Assembly (NCBI RefSeq): GCF_022369475.1
Contig: NZ_CP059600.1
Span: 434,001 to 498,000 of the forward strand
DNA from: Campylobacter sp. RM12651
GTDB lineage: Bacteria > Campylobacterota > Campylobacteria > Campylobacterales > Campylobacteraceae
Direction: 5' to 3'
Length of the DNA stretch: 64,000 nucleotides
Part shown: positions 33,204 to 43,929 of the stretch, piece after piece
Layout: every line of letters begins with the position of its first letter
Numbering within the stretch: the first letter of the stretch is position 1
Translations under genes and position numbers: made by a program
The notes under the pieces: generated by a model
The model's input: the letters and a program-made list of their open reading frames with translations, nothing else
Told to the model about the DNA's origin: nothing
Databases searched by the model: none

Positions 33204-34998
33204 AATTGAAAATATCAAAAGCCTTAATGAAAACGAATTAAAAGAATTATGTAGTGATATAAGAGCTACAATCATTGAGCAAGTTAGCAAAAACGGCGGT
33301 CATTTATCGTCTAATTTAGGCGTGGTTGAACTAAGCGTTGTTCTTCATCATTTATTTGATATAAAGGAAAATCCTTTAATTTTTGATGTATCTCATCAAT
33401 GCTACGCACATAAAATATTAACAAATAGGAATTTAGAAAATCTAAGACAATTTAATGGAATTAGTGGTTATACCGAGCCAAATGAGAGCGAGTATGATTT
33501 TTTTATAGCAGGGCATTCATCTACTTCAATATCTCTTGCAACGGGGGTTGCAAAGGCTTTTAGTCTTAATAAAAAAGATGCAATTCCAATTGCTATTATT
33601 GGTGATGGGGCGATGGGCTGTGGATTAGCTTATGAAGCTTTAAATGAATTAGGAGATAGAAAATATCCAAGTATTATTATCTTAAATGATAATAAAATGA
33701 GTATTAGTAAGCCTATTGGTGCGGTTTCAAGATTTTTATCAAAAAGTTTATCAAGTCCAATTTATCAAAAATTTAAAAAAGGCGTTGAAGCAATGCTTGA
33801 ATACTTGCCTGAAGGTGCTAGATATACTGCAAAAAGATTTGAAGATGGATTTAAATTAATCACTCCTGCTGGAATGTTTTTTGAAGAATTAGGACTTGAA
33901 TATATTGGCCCAATTGATGGGCATAATATTGCTGATTTAATAACTGCATTAAATCTAGCAAAAAGTCTTAAAAAGCCTGTATTATTGCATATTCAAACAA
34001 TCAAAGGCTATGGTTATGAGTATTCTTTAAATGATGAGGGTAGTTGGCACGGAGTTGGAGCTTTTGATATAAAAACAGGTAAGAGTTTAAGTAGTTCAAA
34101 AAAACCTAGTGCAACGGCAATTTTTAGTGATATTTTAGATGAACTAGCAAGTAAAAATGAAAAAATAGTAGGTCTTAGTGCAGCTATGCCAAGTGGCACT
34201 GGAATTGATAAATTAATAGCAAAATATCCTAATAGATTTTATGATGTAGGAATAGCAGAAGCTCACGCAGTAACTTCAATGGCAGCTATGAGTAAATGTG
34301 GTTTTATGCCTGTTGTAGCTATTTATTCAACTTTTTTGCAAAGAGCTTATGATAGTTTAATTCACGATTGTGCAATACTTAATCTTAATATGGTTTTTGC
34401 ACTTGATCGTGCAGGGATTGTAGGAAATGATGGCAAAACTCATCAAGGAGCTTTTGATATTTCATATATATCTTGCATACCTAATTTTAAAATTTGTGCC
34501 CCAACGAATGCTAAAAGTTTTAAATTATTGCTTGAATACGCTACAAGTAAAGTTGGGTTAATTGCTATTCGCTATCCAAGGGGAAGTTTTGCTTTAGATG
34601 AGAGCTATGAGCCAAGCTTAAAAACTCATTTTATTAAAAATGTAAATTCTAATATAAGCTTTTTAGGTTTTGGAGAAGGCGTTGCAAAAGCTTTAGCAGT
34701 TAGTGAAGAAATCAATGCAAATGTAATTGATTTAGTATTTGCTAAACCACTTGATAAAGAGTTTTTATTAAATCTTGCTAAGAGTTCAAAAGAATGGCAT
34801 ATTTTTAGCGAAAGTGCAAAAATAGGCGGATTAAATTCTATAATTTCTAGCTTTTTAAAAGAATATGATTTAGACATTAAATTAATATCTTATGAATATG
34901 AAGATGAGTTTATAACTCACGGAAATACAAATGAAGTTATGCAAAGCTTAGGGCTTGATGCAAAAAGTATTATAAATAAAATTAAAGGCAATAAATGA
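33193..34998 (+). CDS. dxs: 1-deoxy-D-xylulose-5-phosphate synthase
   Basis: A 601-residue thiamine-diphosphate enzyme that joins pyruvate and glyceraldehyde-3-phosphate at the head of the MEP isoprenoid pathway. Visible are the GHLSSNLGVVEL start region, the DVSHQCYAHKIL motif, the ThDP signature GDGAMGCGLAYEAL with NDNKMSIS, GPIDGHN, the transketolase-like pyrimidine domain (DVGIAEAHAVT, ALDRAGIVGNDGKTHQGAFD) and the C-terminal domain. It follows fliH in the same order as in C. jejuni. The stop overlaps the next start as ATGA. Confidence 0.96.
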   Translation: MKRKIENIKSLNENELKELCSDIRATIIEQVSKNGGHLSSNLGVVELSVVLHHLFDIKENPLIFDVSHQCYAHKILTNRNLENLRQFNGISGYTEPNESEYDFFIAGHSSTSISLATGVAKAFSLNKKDAIPIAIIGDGAMGCGLAYEALNELGDRKYPSIIILNDNKMSISKPIGAVSRFLSKSLSSPIYQKFKKGVEAMLEYLPEGARYTAKRFEDGFKLITPAGMFFEELGLEYIGPIDGHNIADLITALNLAKSLKKPVLLHIQTIKGYGYEYSLNDEGSWHGVGAFDIKTGKSLSSSKKPSATAIFSDILDELASKNEKIVGLSAAMPSGTGIDKLIAKYPNRFYDVGIAEAHAVTSMAAMSKCGFMPVVAIYSTFLQRAYDSLIHDCAILNLNMVFALDRAGIVGNDGKTHQGAFDISYISCIPNFKICAPTNAKSFKLLLEYATSKVGLIAIRYPRGSFALDESYEPSLKTHFIKNVNSNISFLGFGEGVAKALAVSEEINANVIDLVFAKPLDKEFLLNLAKSSKEWHIFSESAKIGGLNSIISSFLKEYDLDIKLISYEYEDEFITHGNTNEVMQSLGLDAKSIINKIKGNK

Positions 34999-35504
34999 TA
35001 GTTAGTGCAGGAATAAGTGAGATTTATGATTACGCAGAGCCTATTGGATTAGGTAGTAATTGCGCTATAAAACTTAGCGAATTAATACTTAAAAAGCAGC
35101 CAAAAAGATTGATTTTTATAGGTTCAATGGGGCTTTATACTAAAGAAATTGAGCTTTTTAGCGTAAATGAGTTTAAAAGTGCTGTAAATATTGAATTAGC
35201 TATGTTAGATGATTTAGTTTATACCCCTATGAAAACTAATGAAGTTTCTAATTTAAATTCTTCTAATTATATTTGTAAAAATTACGAATACGCTAAGAAA
35301 ATGAATGAAAAATACGGGATATTAGGCGAAAATATGGAGTGTTTTAGTTTTTTTGCGACTGCTAATTATTATAAAATCCCAGCTAGTGCAATTTTAGTAG
35401 CGACTAATTATTGTGATGAATTCGCACACGAAGAATATATAAAAAACATAGCAAAAGCTAATGAAATACTAGAAAATTACTTAGAAAACAAAGGACTTTT
35501 ATGA
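34995..35504 (+). CDS. Nucleoside phosphorylase-like protein (PNP/UDP family)
   Basis: A 169-residue protein, shorter than the usual 230-280, with features of the purine nucleoside phosphorylase fold: [20 protein letters not shown] at the start, [10 protein letters not shown] (the glycine-rich strand-turn), [15 protein letters not shown] (the ENMEC-type substrate region), [19 protein letters not shown] near the end. The likely role is nucleoside or purine salvage, but the short length leaves the substrate open. It overlaps dxs and rlmN by 4 nt on either side. Confidence 0.65.
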   Translation: MIVSAGISEIYDYAEPIGLGSNCAIKLSELILKKQPKRLIFIGSMGLYTKEIELFSVNEFKSAVNIELAMLDDLVYTPMKTNEVSNLNSSNYICKNYEYAKKMNEKYGILGENMECFSFFATANYYKIPASAILVATNYCDEFAHEEYIKNIAKANEILENYLENKGLL

Positions 35505-36565
35505 AAGAATTATTAGATTTTTTACCAGAAGAATACAACCTTAGTCCAAAATATCTAAATAATGAATTAGCAAAATTTGTATATCAAAAATATATAAATG
35601 ATTTTAGCGAAGCTACAAGTTTATCAAAAGCTTTAAGAGAGCAATTAAAAAATGAATTTAACATTATGCCACTTAGCTTAAAAATAGCTCAAACAAGTAT
35701 TGATGGGAGTATTAAATTCTTATTTTCCTTGCACGATAATCACACAATAGAAAGCGTTTTGCTACCTATGAAAAAAGAAAGAATAGAAAATGGTGTGAAA
35801 AAAAGTGCAAAATACACTATTTGTATAAGTAGCCAAGTAGGTTGCAAAAGTGGTTGTGCCTTTTGCTTAACTGGTAAAAGTGGGCTTATTAGAAATCTTA
35901 GCACAGCTGAAATAGTAGCTCAAGTATTATTTATCAAAAAATACGCAAAAATCCCTTATGAGCAAGGTATTAATATAGTTTTTATGGGTATGGGAGAGCC
36001 ACTTGATAATTTAAAAGCAGTTAGCAAGGCTATTAAAATCTTTTCTCATAATGATACTCTAGCAATATCACCACGCCGTCAAACAATCTCAACAAGCGGT
36101 CTTGCAAAGCAAATTGAAGAATTAGGTAAGATGAATTTAGGTGTATTACTTGCAATTTCGCTTCACGCTGTAAATGATACTTTAAGAGATGAATTAATGC
36201 CTATTAATAAGGCTTATAATATTGAAAGTGTTTTAAATGCGGTAAGGAATTTCCCAATAGATGCTAGAAAAAGAGTGCTATTTGAATATTTATGTTTAGG
36301 TGGGATTAATGATGATTTAAGCCACGCAAAGGCTTTAGTAAAATTACTACACGGAATAAAAGCTAAGATAAATTTAATTTATTTTAACCCACACGAAGGC
36401 AGTATCTATAAACGCCCAAGTGAAGAAAAAGTAATTGCTTTTAGAGATTATTTACAAGCACACGGACAAAACGCTACCATTAGACAAAGCAAAGGGCTTG
36501 ATATTAGTGCAGCGTGCGGGCAATTAAGAAATAACGAGGATGAAAATGCAAAAACCATCATATAG
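35501..36565 (+). CDS. rlmN: Dual-specificity 23S rRNA / tRNA methyltransferase RlmN
   Basis: A 354-residue radical SAM enzyme that methylates C2 of A2503 in 23S rRNA and A37 in some tRNAs. The iron-sulfur motif CKSGCAFC has Cys115, 119 and 122. [11 protein letters not shown], the SAM-binding GL and ISLHAVND regions follow, and the C-terminal catalytic Cys is in DISAACGQL. It is of usual length. It overlaps the WYL regulator gene. Confidence 0.95.
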   Translation: MKELLDFLPEEYNLSPKYLNNELAKFVYQKYINDFSEATSLSKALREQLKNEFNIMPLSLKIAQTSIDGSIKFLFSLHDNHTIESVLLPMKKERIENGVKKSAKYTICISSQVGCKSGCAFCLTGKSGLIRNLSTAEIVAQVLFIKKYAKIPYEQGINIVFMGMGEPLDNLKAVSKAIKIFSHNDTLAISPRRQTISTSGLAKQIEELGKMNLGVLLAISLHAVNDTLRDELMPINKAYNIESVLNAVRNFPIDARKRVLFEYLCLGGINDDLSHAKALVKLLHGIKAKINLIYFNPHEGSIYKRPSEEKVIAFRDYLQAHGQNATIRQSKGLDISAACGQLRNNEDENAKTII

Positions 36566-37403
36566 AATAGCTCAAATATTAGTAAGACTTTATAATGAAG
36601 AGATATTAAATAAGCACGATTTAGCTGAAGAATTTGGAGTAAATGCTAAGACTATTCAGCGTGATATTAATGAAAGATTATCAAAATTACCAATAATTGC
36701 TAGAAGAAATGGGGATTATAGTTTAGATAAAGCTTATATCAAAAGCAATCACGAAGAGATTAGAAAACTTATAAAAATATTTGATATTACTATGCTTCCA
36801 ACAAGGCTTAGCGATGAGTTTTTAAACAATCTTTTTACTCAAAAAGAACTACCAATTACTAATATTAAAAATAACGAAATTGATGATATTAGTAGTGTTT
36901 ATGAGAGCTTAACTAATGCAATTTTAAATAAGGTAAAAATTAAAATAACTTATAATGCAAAAGAAAGAATTTTAATGCCTTATAAATTAGTAAATCATCA
37001 AGATATTTGGTATTTATTAGCTTGTGAAGAAGCTGAACTTAAAAGCTTTACTTTATATAAAATCAAAAATTTATTAATCACACAAGAAGAATTTATCCCA
37101 AATGAAAGCACACAAGAGCTGATTAACAATAATTCAAGTAGTTTTATATCAAATAATATTACAAATGTTATTTTAGAATTAGATTGTGTTGCTAAAGAAT
37201 ATTTTTTAAAAAGAGCAATATTAAAAAATCAAAGAATAATTTCAAGCCATTTAGATAAAATCATAATAGAAACAGAAACAAGCTATGAAGATGAGATTAT
37301 TAGGCTGGTTTTTAAGTGGATTCCACATATTAAAATTCTTGAGCCAAAAAGCTTAGCAAATGAGTGCAAGGCTAGAATTAAAGAATATTTAAAGAATATT
37401 TAA
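36546..37403 (+). CDS. WYL-domain transcriptional regulator
   Basis: About 285 residues. An N-terminal DeoR/HTH_11-type winged helix (about 5-60: [20 protein letters not shown] ... [12 protein letters not shown]) is followed by a WYL domain (about 120-190; the tripeptide is [13 protein letters not shown] with the SFTLYKI strand) and a C-terminal WCX-like part. WYL proteins sense ligands, often nucleotides or single-stranded nucleic acid. I place the start at ATG 36546, seven bases after GAGG; an ATG at 36540 is also possible. It overlaps rlmN and, by one base, the next gene. Confidence 0.85.
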   Translation: MQKPSYRIAQILVRLYNEEILNKHDLAEEFGVNAKTIQRDINERLSKLPIIARRNGDYSLDKAYIKSNHEEIRKLIKIFDITMLPTRLSDEFLNNLFTQKELPITNIKNNEIDDISSVYESLTNAILNKVKIKITYNAKERILMPYKLVNHQDIWYLLACEEAELKSFTLYKIKNLLITQEEFIPNESTQELINNNSSSFISNNITNVILELDCVAKEYFLKRAILKNQRIISSHLDKIIIETETSYEDEIIRLVFKWIPHIKILEPKSLANECKARIKEYLKNI

Positions 37404-37777
37404 TGCAAAAGCAAAAGATATTTGAAATAATTTGTAGTGAGTGTAAAGAAAAGCAAATTAGCATAGTAAATATTGAAGGATTTAGCATAATAAACGAAGA
37501 GATTTTTTGCCTAAAAAGCTCAAATAAGATTTCTTATAATGATTTAAGATATATTGATTTTGCTTATATTTTATTAGAAATTAACACGAAAAATAGTTTA
37601 ATAAATGCTTTTAGTATAGCTGCAAAATTAGTAAGCGATGATTATGAAGAACATAAAGAATTATTAAAAAAATGCTTTTTGCTCTTAGATGATACAACGC
37701 ATTTTAAAGACCTTGAAAAATGCTTAATAATGTTGCAATTAAAAGAAAGTTACGATAAGTTAGAAGATAAATTCTAG
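37403..37777 (+). CDS. Small protein coupled to the WYL regulator
   Basis: A 124-residue soluble acidic protein, mixed strands then helices, with several Cys (IICSECKEKQ at the start; KKCFLLLDD; EKCLIMLQL). No family recognised. It starts in the stop of the WYL regulator (TAATG), so the two are probably translated together and might interact. It ends inside a perfect inverted repeat shared with the convergent DUF5718 gene. Confidence 0.7.
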   Translation: MQKQKIFEIICSECKEKQISIVNIEGFSIINEEIFCLKSSNKISYNDLRYIDFAYILLEINTKNSLINAFSIAAKLVSDDYEEHKELLKKCFLLLDDTTHFKDLEKCLIMLQLKESYDKLEDKF

Positions 37778-37796
37778 TAAATTATTTACTAGAATT
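37770..37796. terminator. Shared bidirectional terminator
   Basis: AATTCTAGTAAAT (37770-37782) and ATTTACTAGAATT (37784-37796) are a perfect 13-bp inverted repeat with a one-base centre, containing the stop codons of both converging genes. Confidence 0.65.
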
Positions 37797-38552
37797 ATTG
37801 CTTTTTACTATTTGATGAAGGCAAGAGCCATCTTTAACATTTATAAATTCATCATTTTTAGAAATAGCTACAAAGATTTCATCATTATTTTTTAAATAGT
37901 GTTTTTCTCCAAAAGGAGTATAAGATAAAGCACCTAAACATATCAATAAATTTGCAGGCTTACTAGCTATTAAAGGTCTTATATCTTCAAGGGTTGCTAT
38001 GTCTATTTGATTATTTATAGTATCAATTAGCCAAGTGATTAATGTATTTGAATAATAAAAATAATTTTTTATATAATCTTCGTTTGCGTATTTTATTATC
38101 TCATTATCTCTTTTTAAATAGCAGTGGATTTTATAATCATTTAATTCATCAAGATTATTTAAAGGAACTAAATTCCCAATACCTTTACTAGCAGTTGAGA
38201 AGTTCTTTTTAGAAGATATTTTATTTTCATTTACTCTTTTACTAGCGTCATTAAACGCTGCATAAAATTGTGGTTTTAAATCACTTAGTTTATCATTTTC
38301 ATAAAAAGCTTTAAAAGTTACACATAATTCAGGCTCAATTTGAACAAAATCTCCATCTAAAATAAGCTCATTTTCACTAATACAAAATCTCTTTAAATAT
38401 TCTTTATCACTATCTTTAGAGTAGAATGGAAACACACCTTTAGGTGCAAAATCACTTGTATGTAATTCAGTAAAATCTTTAGCTTCGTTAGCTTGATTTA
38501 AATGATTAGGAACATTTCCTATCACACCTAAGCATAAATAGTCTTTAAACAT
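37782..38552 (-). CDS. DUF5718 family protein
   Basis: A 256-residue cytoplasmic protein. The pattern YLCLGVIGNVPNHLNQANEA, APKGVFPFY, EPELCV, FYAAFNDAS, NKISSKKNF, NTLITWLIDTINNQ agrees with my memory of DUF5718, a family common in Campylobacter and Helicobacter. The fold recalls fumarylacetoacetate-hydrolase-like proteins, but the function is not known to me. It is transcribed alone, divergent from the large secreted protein gene. Confidence 0.72.
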   Translation of the reverse strand: MFKDYLCLGVIGNVPNHLNQANEAKDFTELHTSDFAPKGVFPFYSKDSDKEYLKRFCISENELILDGDFVQIEPELCVTFKAFYENDKLSDLKPQFYAAFNDASKRVNENKISSKKNFSTASKGIGNLVPLNNLDELNDYKIHCYLKRDNEIIKYANEDYIKNYFYYSNTLITWLIDTINNQIDIATLEDIRPLIASKPANLLICLGALSYTPFGEKHYLKNNDEIFVAISKNDEFINVKDGSCLHQIVKSNNSSK

Positions 38553-38647
38553 TATTTTTCCTTAAATTGAAATATTTTTATAATTTATAGCATTAATTGA
38601 TAAGTTTTATGTAAAATAAATATACTTTTTTTATTTTAGGAGAAAAT

Positions 38648-41600
38648 ATGAAAAAAACGATATTTCTATCCCTATGTGCGATAAGTGTATTGCACGGGAG
38701 TATGGTAACAACAGAAAATAAAATTAAAGGTATTTTTATTGGAAATGTTGATAATGCGTATGGTGCTGCACATACTAAACTTGAATTAATACAAGACTTT
38801 TATAACTATGGTCGTGATAATGCAATCATTGGTTGTCTTCACGGAAGACCTGGTAGTGATGCTTGGGCTTATTATGATTGTGCTTCTTTAATGCAAGTGT
38901 ATAGTTATAAAGATGGTAGCGGAAATCCTGAAGCAGATAATGCAAATTATAGAGATAATGTGTATTGTATGGTTGATGGCAGTAATGATTTAGGAACAAA
39001 TAAAATTCCAAATGCTAGTGAGTTTATTGCAAATATTAATAAAGCTAATCTTGATAAAGGATTATATGTTTCAAAAGATAAGATAAGCCCAAGTATTAAA
39101 TATGATACTACTATATATCAATACAACTTAGGAAATTATCAAGAATCATATAAAGATTTTGGCGTAAATACTACAGGTAGATTATTAGTAGTTGCTAACA
39201 ATCAAAAAGAATACAATCCATTTAGTTTTTATCTAAGCGATAATATTAATCTTGGCTCTTTTCCTAATGATTTTAAAAACTTCGTAAATCAAAATCTAGG
39301 TATACAAAATGGACAAATGATACCAGGAACAGGTTCAAAACGCTCTAATATGTATCAAAGTTGGGCTCTTTTAGCTCAAAGAACAATATCAGGTGGCAAA
39401 GATAGAGGTGCTTGGTGTAATCAGATTTATCACTGGGATGATCGTAGGTTTAGAAGTGGTTCAGGTTGTGGTTCTAGTGATTGGAATAGTTTAAGCGCTC
39501 ATGGAAAATATGTTAGATTTTTCCATTCTTTATGGGGTTTAGGCTATCAATTTAGAGCTTCTACTGCTAGTGATCATGTTTTAGACTATAAAACAGGTAT
39601 GGCTCAATATGGTGGGATAAAAAATGAATATGGTCAAGTAGTTCCTTTTGGAATTAGTGGAGACCTTTATGGTTCTGCAGAATTTAGAGGGGATGATACC
39701 TATGTTAGACATTATCCAGAAGGCTATAAAAGAGATTTGTATTATCAAACTTATAATCTAAGAAAAATAACTGAAGCAATTACTTTAAAAAATATAAGCT
39801 TATATGGAACTAATGAGTTTAATAATAAAGATAATGTGTTTCCTTTTTTTAATAAGAATTTAGATCAAGGTATTAATAATTCTAATGCTTTTGGTAATAA
39901 TAATAAGATAGGAAAATGTTATTTTATTAATTTACAATATTATGGAAGTAAAAATCAAAATGGTTATGCAAAGTTTGAAGCTATGCAATCTAGCAAATTA
40001 TTATGGAATAAACCAGCTAATGAGTTTTTACAAAACTATATAAGTAGTTTAGATGGTAAATATGCAATCGCTAATTACTCAATAGATAGAAGCAATATTT
40101 ATACTAGAGCAACTTCTGGTGAAGAGCATATATTTACTTTAAATACTAGACCTACAAGTTTTAGATATGATGATGCGAAAAAATACGGCAATTCTTCAAA
40201 TGGCAAAATTGGTGCTAGATATTATTTACATTTTTATCCTGACGCTGATGGAGCTAAAACTACTGAAATTGATAAAAATTTAGTTCCTAGAAAAGCAAAA
40301 GTTGAAAATTTACCAAGTAGCTTTAATGATAAAGAATTTTATGTTGTAACAGAGCTTAAATACGGAGTAAATAATAATGCTCAATTATCATTTACATACG
40401 AAGGCGTTGATTTAGACTTTAATAGATTAGGCTTTGAAAATAAACAAGAATGCGATATAAGTAGTGGTAAAAACTGCTCTAATATGAAATTTAAATTTAA
40501 AGATTTTAAATACAAAACTTATAAATTAAGCAAAACTGATGGTGGCTTTAGAGTAATTAGCGAAGATAGTGAAAAGAATGGCTATTTTTCAAGTGAATAC
40601 ACAACTGATGTTATGGCATTAAGAGTTGATGAAGGGTTATTAGATGCAATTAAGTATAAATCTGGTGAATCAATACTATTAGAACTTACACTTGATAGAG
40701 GTTTTTATGCTGATGATAGACCATTTTTTGAAACCAATTCAAATACTATTATTAATGCTAAATCATCAGGTAAGTTCTATGTAATTATTAGTGATATTAA
40801 TTTTAATGCTAGTAATGTAGATTTTGGTTCTATTTGGAATAAACAAGACCCTGATAAAATGCCTGTATTAAACAGCACTAGCACAGGTTTTAATCCTACG
40901 ACTGCAAATACTAGAATAGCTGGAAAACCTGTTTATTTAGGTATTCAAAGTGCAAAATCATCAAATAAATTAAATAATATTGATAATTTTGTAACTTTTG
41001 ATGTAATAGATGCAAATACTAATAAAATAATTAAATCAGCTGACCTTACTTATTATGATAATGGAACAAGTAAAGTTAATATTAGTCACGAAAATGATTA
41101 TTTAGTAGGTAATCCAATATTTACTCAAACAGGATTTAGTGGTGCTTATCCGTTTTATAATGGCGTTGTTAGAATTGATGATTTAAAAGTAGGTAGATAT
41201 AAAGTATGCTATACAATATATTCTAAATCTCAAGTTCAAGAAGAAATCAATAAAAATAATAACAATAAAGACGCTAAAAGCCTAATTGAAGTGCCTGTTA
41301 AAGCTAGAAATTGCACTAATGATTTTAGTTTAAGACCTGCTTTAGTTGAATACACTACAAGCACTACATTTACAGCTGGAGAAAATGCTCTTGCGGGTGG
41401 AAAAGTAGCAGTATTTAATGCAGGATTAAAAGATGCTGATGATAAGCTAATAGTAACAAATGAAGAATTTGCTTTAACAAAAACTACTTTAAGTGTAGAA
41501 GATAGTCAAGGTAAAAATTATGATTTTAGTTTAAATGCAACTAATAAAAATACTATATCTGATAGCAATGAAGTTGCGTTTGTAAAAGACAATAATAATA

Positions 41601-42766
41601 CCTATAAAATCAATGACGCAGTTGTAAATTTCCCATTATCAACTGATGCAAAACTTAAATTATACGAAGGTAAATTCACAAAACCAGATAGTATTAAAGG
41701 TTTATGTAATGTAAATGCTATCAATAATAAAGTAGATGAATATGGAAAAGTAGGTTGTTTAATTGATAGTAAAAGTGCTATAAGTATTAATTTTGCTAGC
41801 ACTAAGGAATATGTTTTAAGAACTCCTATAATAAACAATGCCTTTACAGATGAAAAAACATTCTTTAAGAGTGAAGTAGGCGATAATAATAGCTTAAAGA
41901 TTTATTATGTATTTAATAATTTAGGTGCTAAGGATACAAATAGCTTAAATTATGTATATCATAAATTTAGCAAAGACCATAATCTTGAGTATGAATTAAA
42001 TTTTGATAATACTGATAAACAAGCTAAAGATAGATATTTAGTAAATATTGATGAAAATTATACGGATAAAAGCTTTAATACCACAATTAATGGTGCAAAT
42101 CAAATTCTAGTAGATAGAGTTATCATTACAAAAGATAAGTTAAATAAAGATTTTGATAAAAAATTAGAAGATTTATATAATGATACAAAGACAAATAACA
42201 TTAATGCTGTTATAGCTGGATTTGCTGCACCAAAAGATAAAATATCTGTAGATTTAGAATTAGCTTACACTAAATACAAAAAAACTCCAGATAATAAAAC
42301 AATAGATACTAATGCAAGTTTAGCTAAGCCAAGTGTTGCTGAGTTTTCATTATTAAAATCATCAAAAGTTTCTTTAGATGGAGCTAGCACTAATTTAGCT
42401 AATGAATACTCATTTATCTTTACTAATGTTACTTATAAAGATAATAAAGTAACAAATACTGACAAAATTACTTTAAATCCTACAACAGATTTAGAGCTTT
42501 ATTATTTAAATAAGAAAAACGAAAGAACAAAAATACCTTTAAAGAGTTCTTTATATTATAAAGACGCTGGTGCTATTATTAATGAATTATCATTTAATGC
42601 TGAATATGGCTCAAGCTTTTCTAAAAATCCAAAAACAGGCGAAGTAACTATCACACTAACACCTGATAATGCTAAAAAGCAATACATTAAAGAAGTAATT
42701 AATCTTAATAATACAAGTGATTTACATGGTGGTAAGTTCAGTTTAGAATTTACAAATACTAAATAA
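38648..42766 (+). CDS. Very large secreted protein of unknown family
   Basis: A 1372-residue protein with a clear signal peptide (MKKTIFLSLCAISVLHG, cut after about residue 17 or 18). The first 300 mature residues are rich in Trp, Tyr, Cys and Gly (RGAWCNQIYHWDDRRFRSGSG, LSAHGKYVRFFHSLWGL) and look like a compact domain, perhaps enzymatic or binding. The rest (about 550-1372) is strand-rich with Asn/Asp/Lys, like repeated Ig-type or surface modules. There is no C-terminal barrel, LPXTG or membrane helix, so the export route past the outer membrane is unclear. It has AGGAGAAA before ATG and a TATACT promoter-like box about 25 bp upstream. Confidence 0.8.
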   Translation: MKKTIFLSLCAISVLHGSMVTTENKIKGIFIGNVDNAYGAAHTKLELIQDFYNYGRDNAIIGCLHGRPGSDAWAYYDCASLMQVYSYKDGSGNPEADNANYRDNVYCMVDGSNDLGTNKIPNASEFIANINKANLDKGLYVSKDKISPSIKYDTTIYQYNLGNYQESYKDFGVNTTGRLLVVANNQKEYNPFSFYLSDNINLGSFPNDFKNFVNQNLGIQNGQMIPGTGSKRSNMYQSWALLAQRTISGGKDRGAWCNQIYHWDDRRFRSGSGCGSSDWNSLSAHGKYVRFFHSLWGLGYQFRASTASDHVLDYKTGMAQYGGIKNEYGQVVPFGISGDLYGSAEFRGDDTYVRHYPEGYKRDLYYQTYNLRKITEAITLKNISLYGTNEFNNKDNVFPFFNKNLDQGINNSNAFGNNNKIGKCYFINLQYYGSKNQNGYAKFEAMQSSKLLWNKPANEFLQNYISSLDGKYAIANYSIDRSNIYTRATSGEEHIFTLNTRPTSFRYDDAKKYGNSSNGKIGARYYLHFYPDADGAKTTEIDKNLVPRKAKVENLPSSFNDKEFYVVTELKYGVNNNAQLSFTYEGVDLDFNRLGFENKQECDISSGKNCSNMKFKFKDFKYKTYKLSKTDGGFRVISEDSEKNGYFSSEYTTDVMALRVDEGLLDAIKYKSGESILLELTLDRGFYADDRPFFETNSNTIINAKSSGKFYVIISDINFNASNVDFGSIWNKQDPDKMPVLNSTSTGFNPTTANTRIAGKPVYLGIQSAKSSNKLNNIDNFVTFDVIDANTNKIIKSADLTYYDNGTSKVNISHENDYLVGNPIFTQTGFSGAYPFYNGVVRIDDLKVGRYKVCYTIYSKSQVQEEINKNNNNKDAKSLIEVPVKARNCTNDFSLRPALVEYTTSTTFTAGENALAGGKVAVFNAGLKDADDKLIVTNEEFALTKTTLSVEDSQGKNYDFSLNATNKNTISDSNEVAFVKDNNNTYKINDAVVNFPLSTDAKLKLYEGKFTKPDSIKGLCNVNAINNKVDEYGKVGCLIDSKSAISINFASTKEYVLRTPIINNAFTDEKTFFKSEVGDNNSLKIYYVFNNLGAKDTNSLNYVYHKFSKDHNLEYELNFDNTDKQAKDRYLVNIDENYTDKSFNTTINGANQILVDRVIITKDKLNKDFDKKLEDLYNDTKTNNINAVIAGFAAPKDKISVDLELAYTKYKKTPDNKTIDTNASLAKPSVAEFSLLKSSKVSLDGASTNLANEYSFIFTNVTYKDNKVTNTDKITLNPTTDLELYYLNKKNERTKIPLKSSLYYKDAGAIINELSFNAEYGSSFSKNPKTGEVTITLTPDNAKKQYIKEVINLNNTSDLHGGKFSLEFTNTK

Positions 42767-42770
42767 TTTT

Positions 42771-42794
42771 AAGAAGGGTTTAAAAACCCTTCTT
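42771..42794. terminator. Bidirectional terminator between the secreted protein gene and mrp
   Basis: AAGAAGGGTT (42771-42780) and AACCCTTCTT (42785-42794) form a 10-bp stem with loop TAAA. T-runs lie on both sides in the respective directions. Confidence 0.85.
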
Positions 42795-42798
42795 TTTA

Positions 42799-43878
42799 TT
42801 AATGACAAGCCGGAGTGTTTGTCGTTGGTTGAATACTAGAATTATCAGCTTTAGTAGTGTTTAAAAACTCAATTAATTTAAATGCAGCTTCTTCATATCT
42901 TTTTGCTACTATTGAATTTGGCTCACACATAGAAATAGGCTTACCACTATCTCCACCCGTTCTAATTGATAAATCAATAGGAATACAAGCTAAAACAGAG
43001 CAATCATATTCATGAGCTAAATTAAGCGCTCCACCTTTACCAAAAATCTCATGCTCAACATCGCAATTAGGACAAATAAAACCACTCATATTCTCAATTA
43101 CACCAGCTACAGGTATATTTAATTTGTTAAACATATCTAAAGCTCTTTTACTATCATCAAGGCTTACTGCTTGTGGGGTGCTAACGCAAACTCCCGCACT
43201 AACAGGCACACTTTGAGCTAGAGTAATTTGTGCATCACCTGTTCCTGGAGGCATATCAAGTAATAATACATCAAGCTCACTCCATAACACATCGCATAAA
43301 AGTTGCTCAATCGCTTTCATTACCATAGAGCCTCTCCACATTAATCCTTGTCCTTCTTCAATTAAAATTCCCATACTCATAAACTCAATTCCATAAGCTT
43401 TAACAGGACGGATTTTATTGCCTACTACTACAGGTTTTTCGTTTTCAGCACCAAGCATTCTTGGCATATTAGGACCATATATATCAGCATCTAGCACTCC
43501 TACTTTTTTACCAAGTTTTGCAAGTGATAATGCTAGATTTAGAGTAGTTGTGCTTTTGCCAACTCCACCTTTTCCACTACTAATCATCACAAAATGCTTA
43601 ATTTGTGGAGCTAGATTTTTGATTTTTGGTCTTTTTACTTCTGGCTCTTCTAATTTTGGTTGAATGATTTTAAGCTCAAGTTTATAATGATTATTTCTAG
43701 CTATTGCTTCACATTCATTTCTAATAGCATTTGCTATTTGCTCACTTGCAGCTGGAATTTCAATATCCATTAGGATAATATCTCCTGCTAATTCGCACCT
43801 TTTTACAAAACCAAAACTTACAATATCCTTTTGAAAATTAGGATATTTGACATTTTTGAATAGTTCAATTATTTCCAT
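42799..43878 (-). CDS. mrp: Iron-sulfur cluster carrier ATPase Mrp/ApbC
   Basis: A 359-residue P-loop protein of the MinD/Mrp family that carries iron-sulfur clusters to apo-proteins. An N-terminal MIP18-like (DUF59) domain (about 1-72) is followed by a deviant Walker A, SGKGGVGKS at 101-109. DADIYGPNMPRMLG, the LLDMPPGTGDAQ Walker B region and the cluster-binding CPNC (Cys269, Cys272) come next. ATG follows AAAGGAGAAAAA. It is transcribed alone. Confidence 0.94.
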   Translation of the reverse strand: MEIIELFKNVKYPNFQKDIVSFGFVKRCELAGDIILMDIEIPAASEQIANAIRNECEAIARNNHYKLELKIIQPKLEEPEVKRPKIKNLAPQIKHFVMISSGKGGVGKSTTTLNLALSLAKLGKKVGVLDADIYGPNMPRMLGAENEKPVVVGNKIRPVKAYGIEFMSMGILIEEGQGLMWRGSMVMKAIEQLLCDVLWSELDVLLLDMPPGTGDAQITLAQSVPVSAGVCVSTPQAVSLDDSKRALDMFNKLNIPVAGVIENMSGFICPNCDVEHEIFGKGGALNLAHEYDCSVLACIPIDLSIRTGGDSGKPISMCEPNSIVAKRYEEAAFKLIEFLNTTKADNSSIQPTTNTPACH

Positions 43879-43929
43879 TTTTTCTCCTTTTTTTACCTTT
43901 TATGCTAACAAAAAAAGTAAAATAATAAG

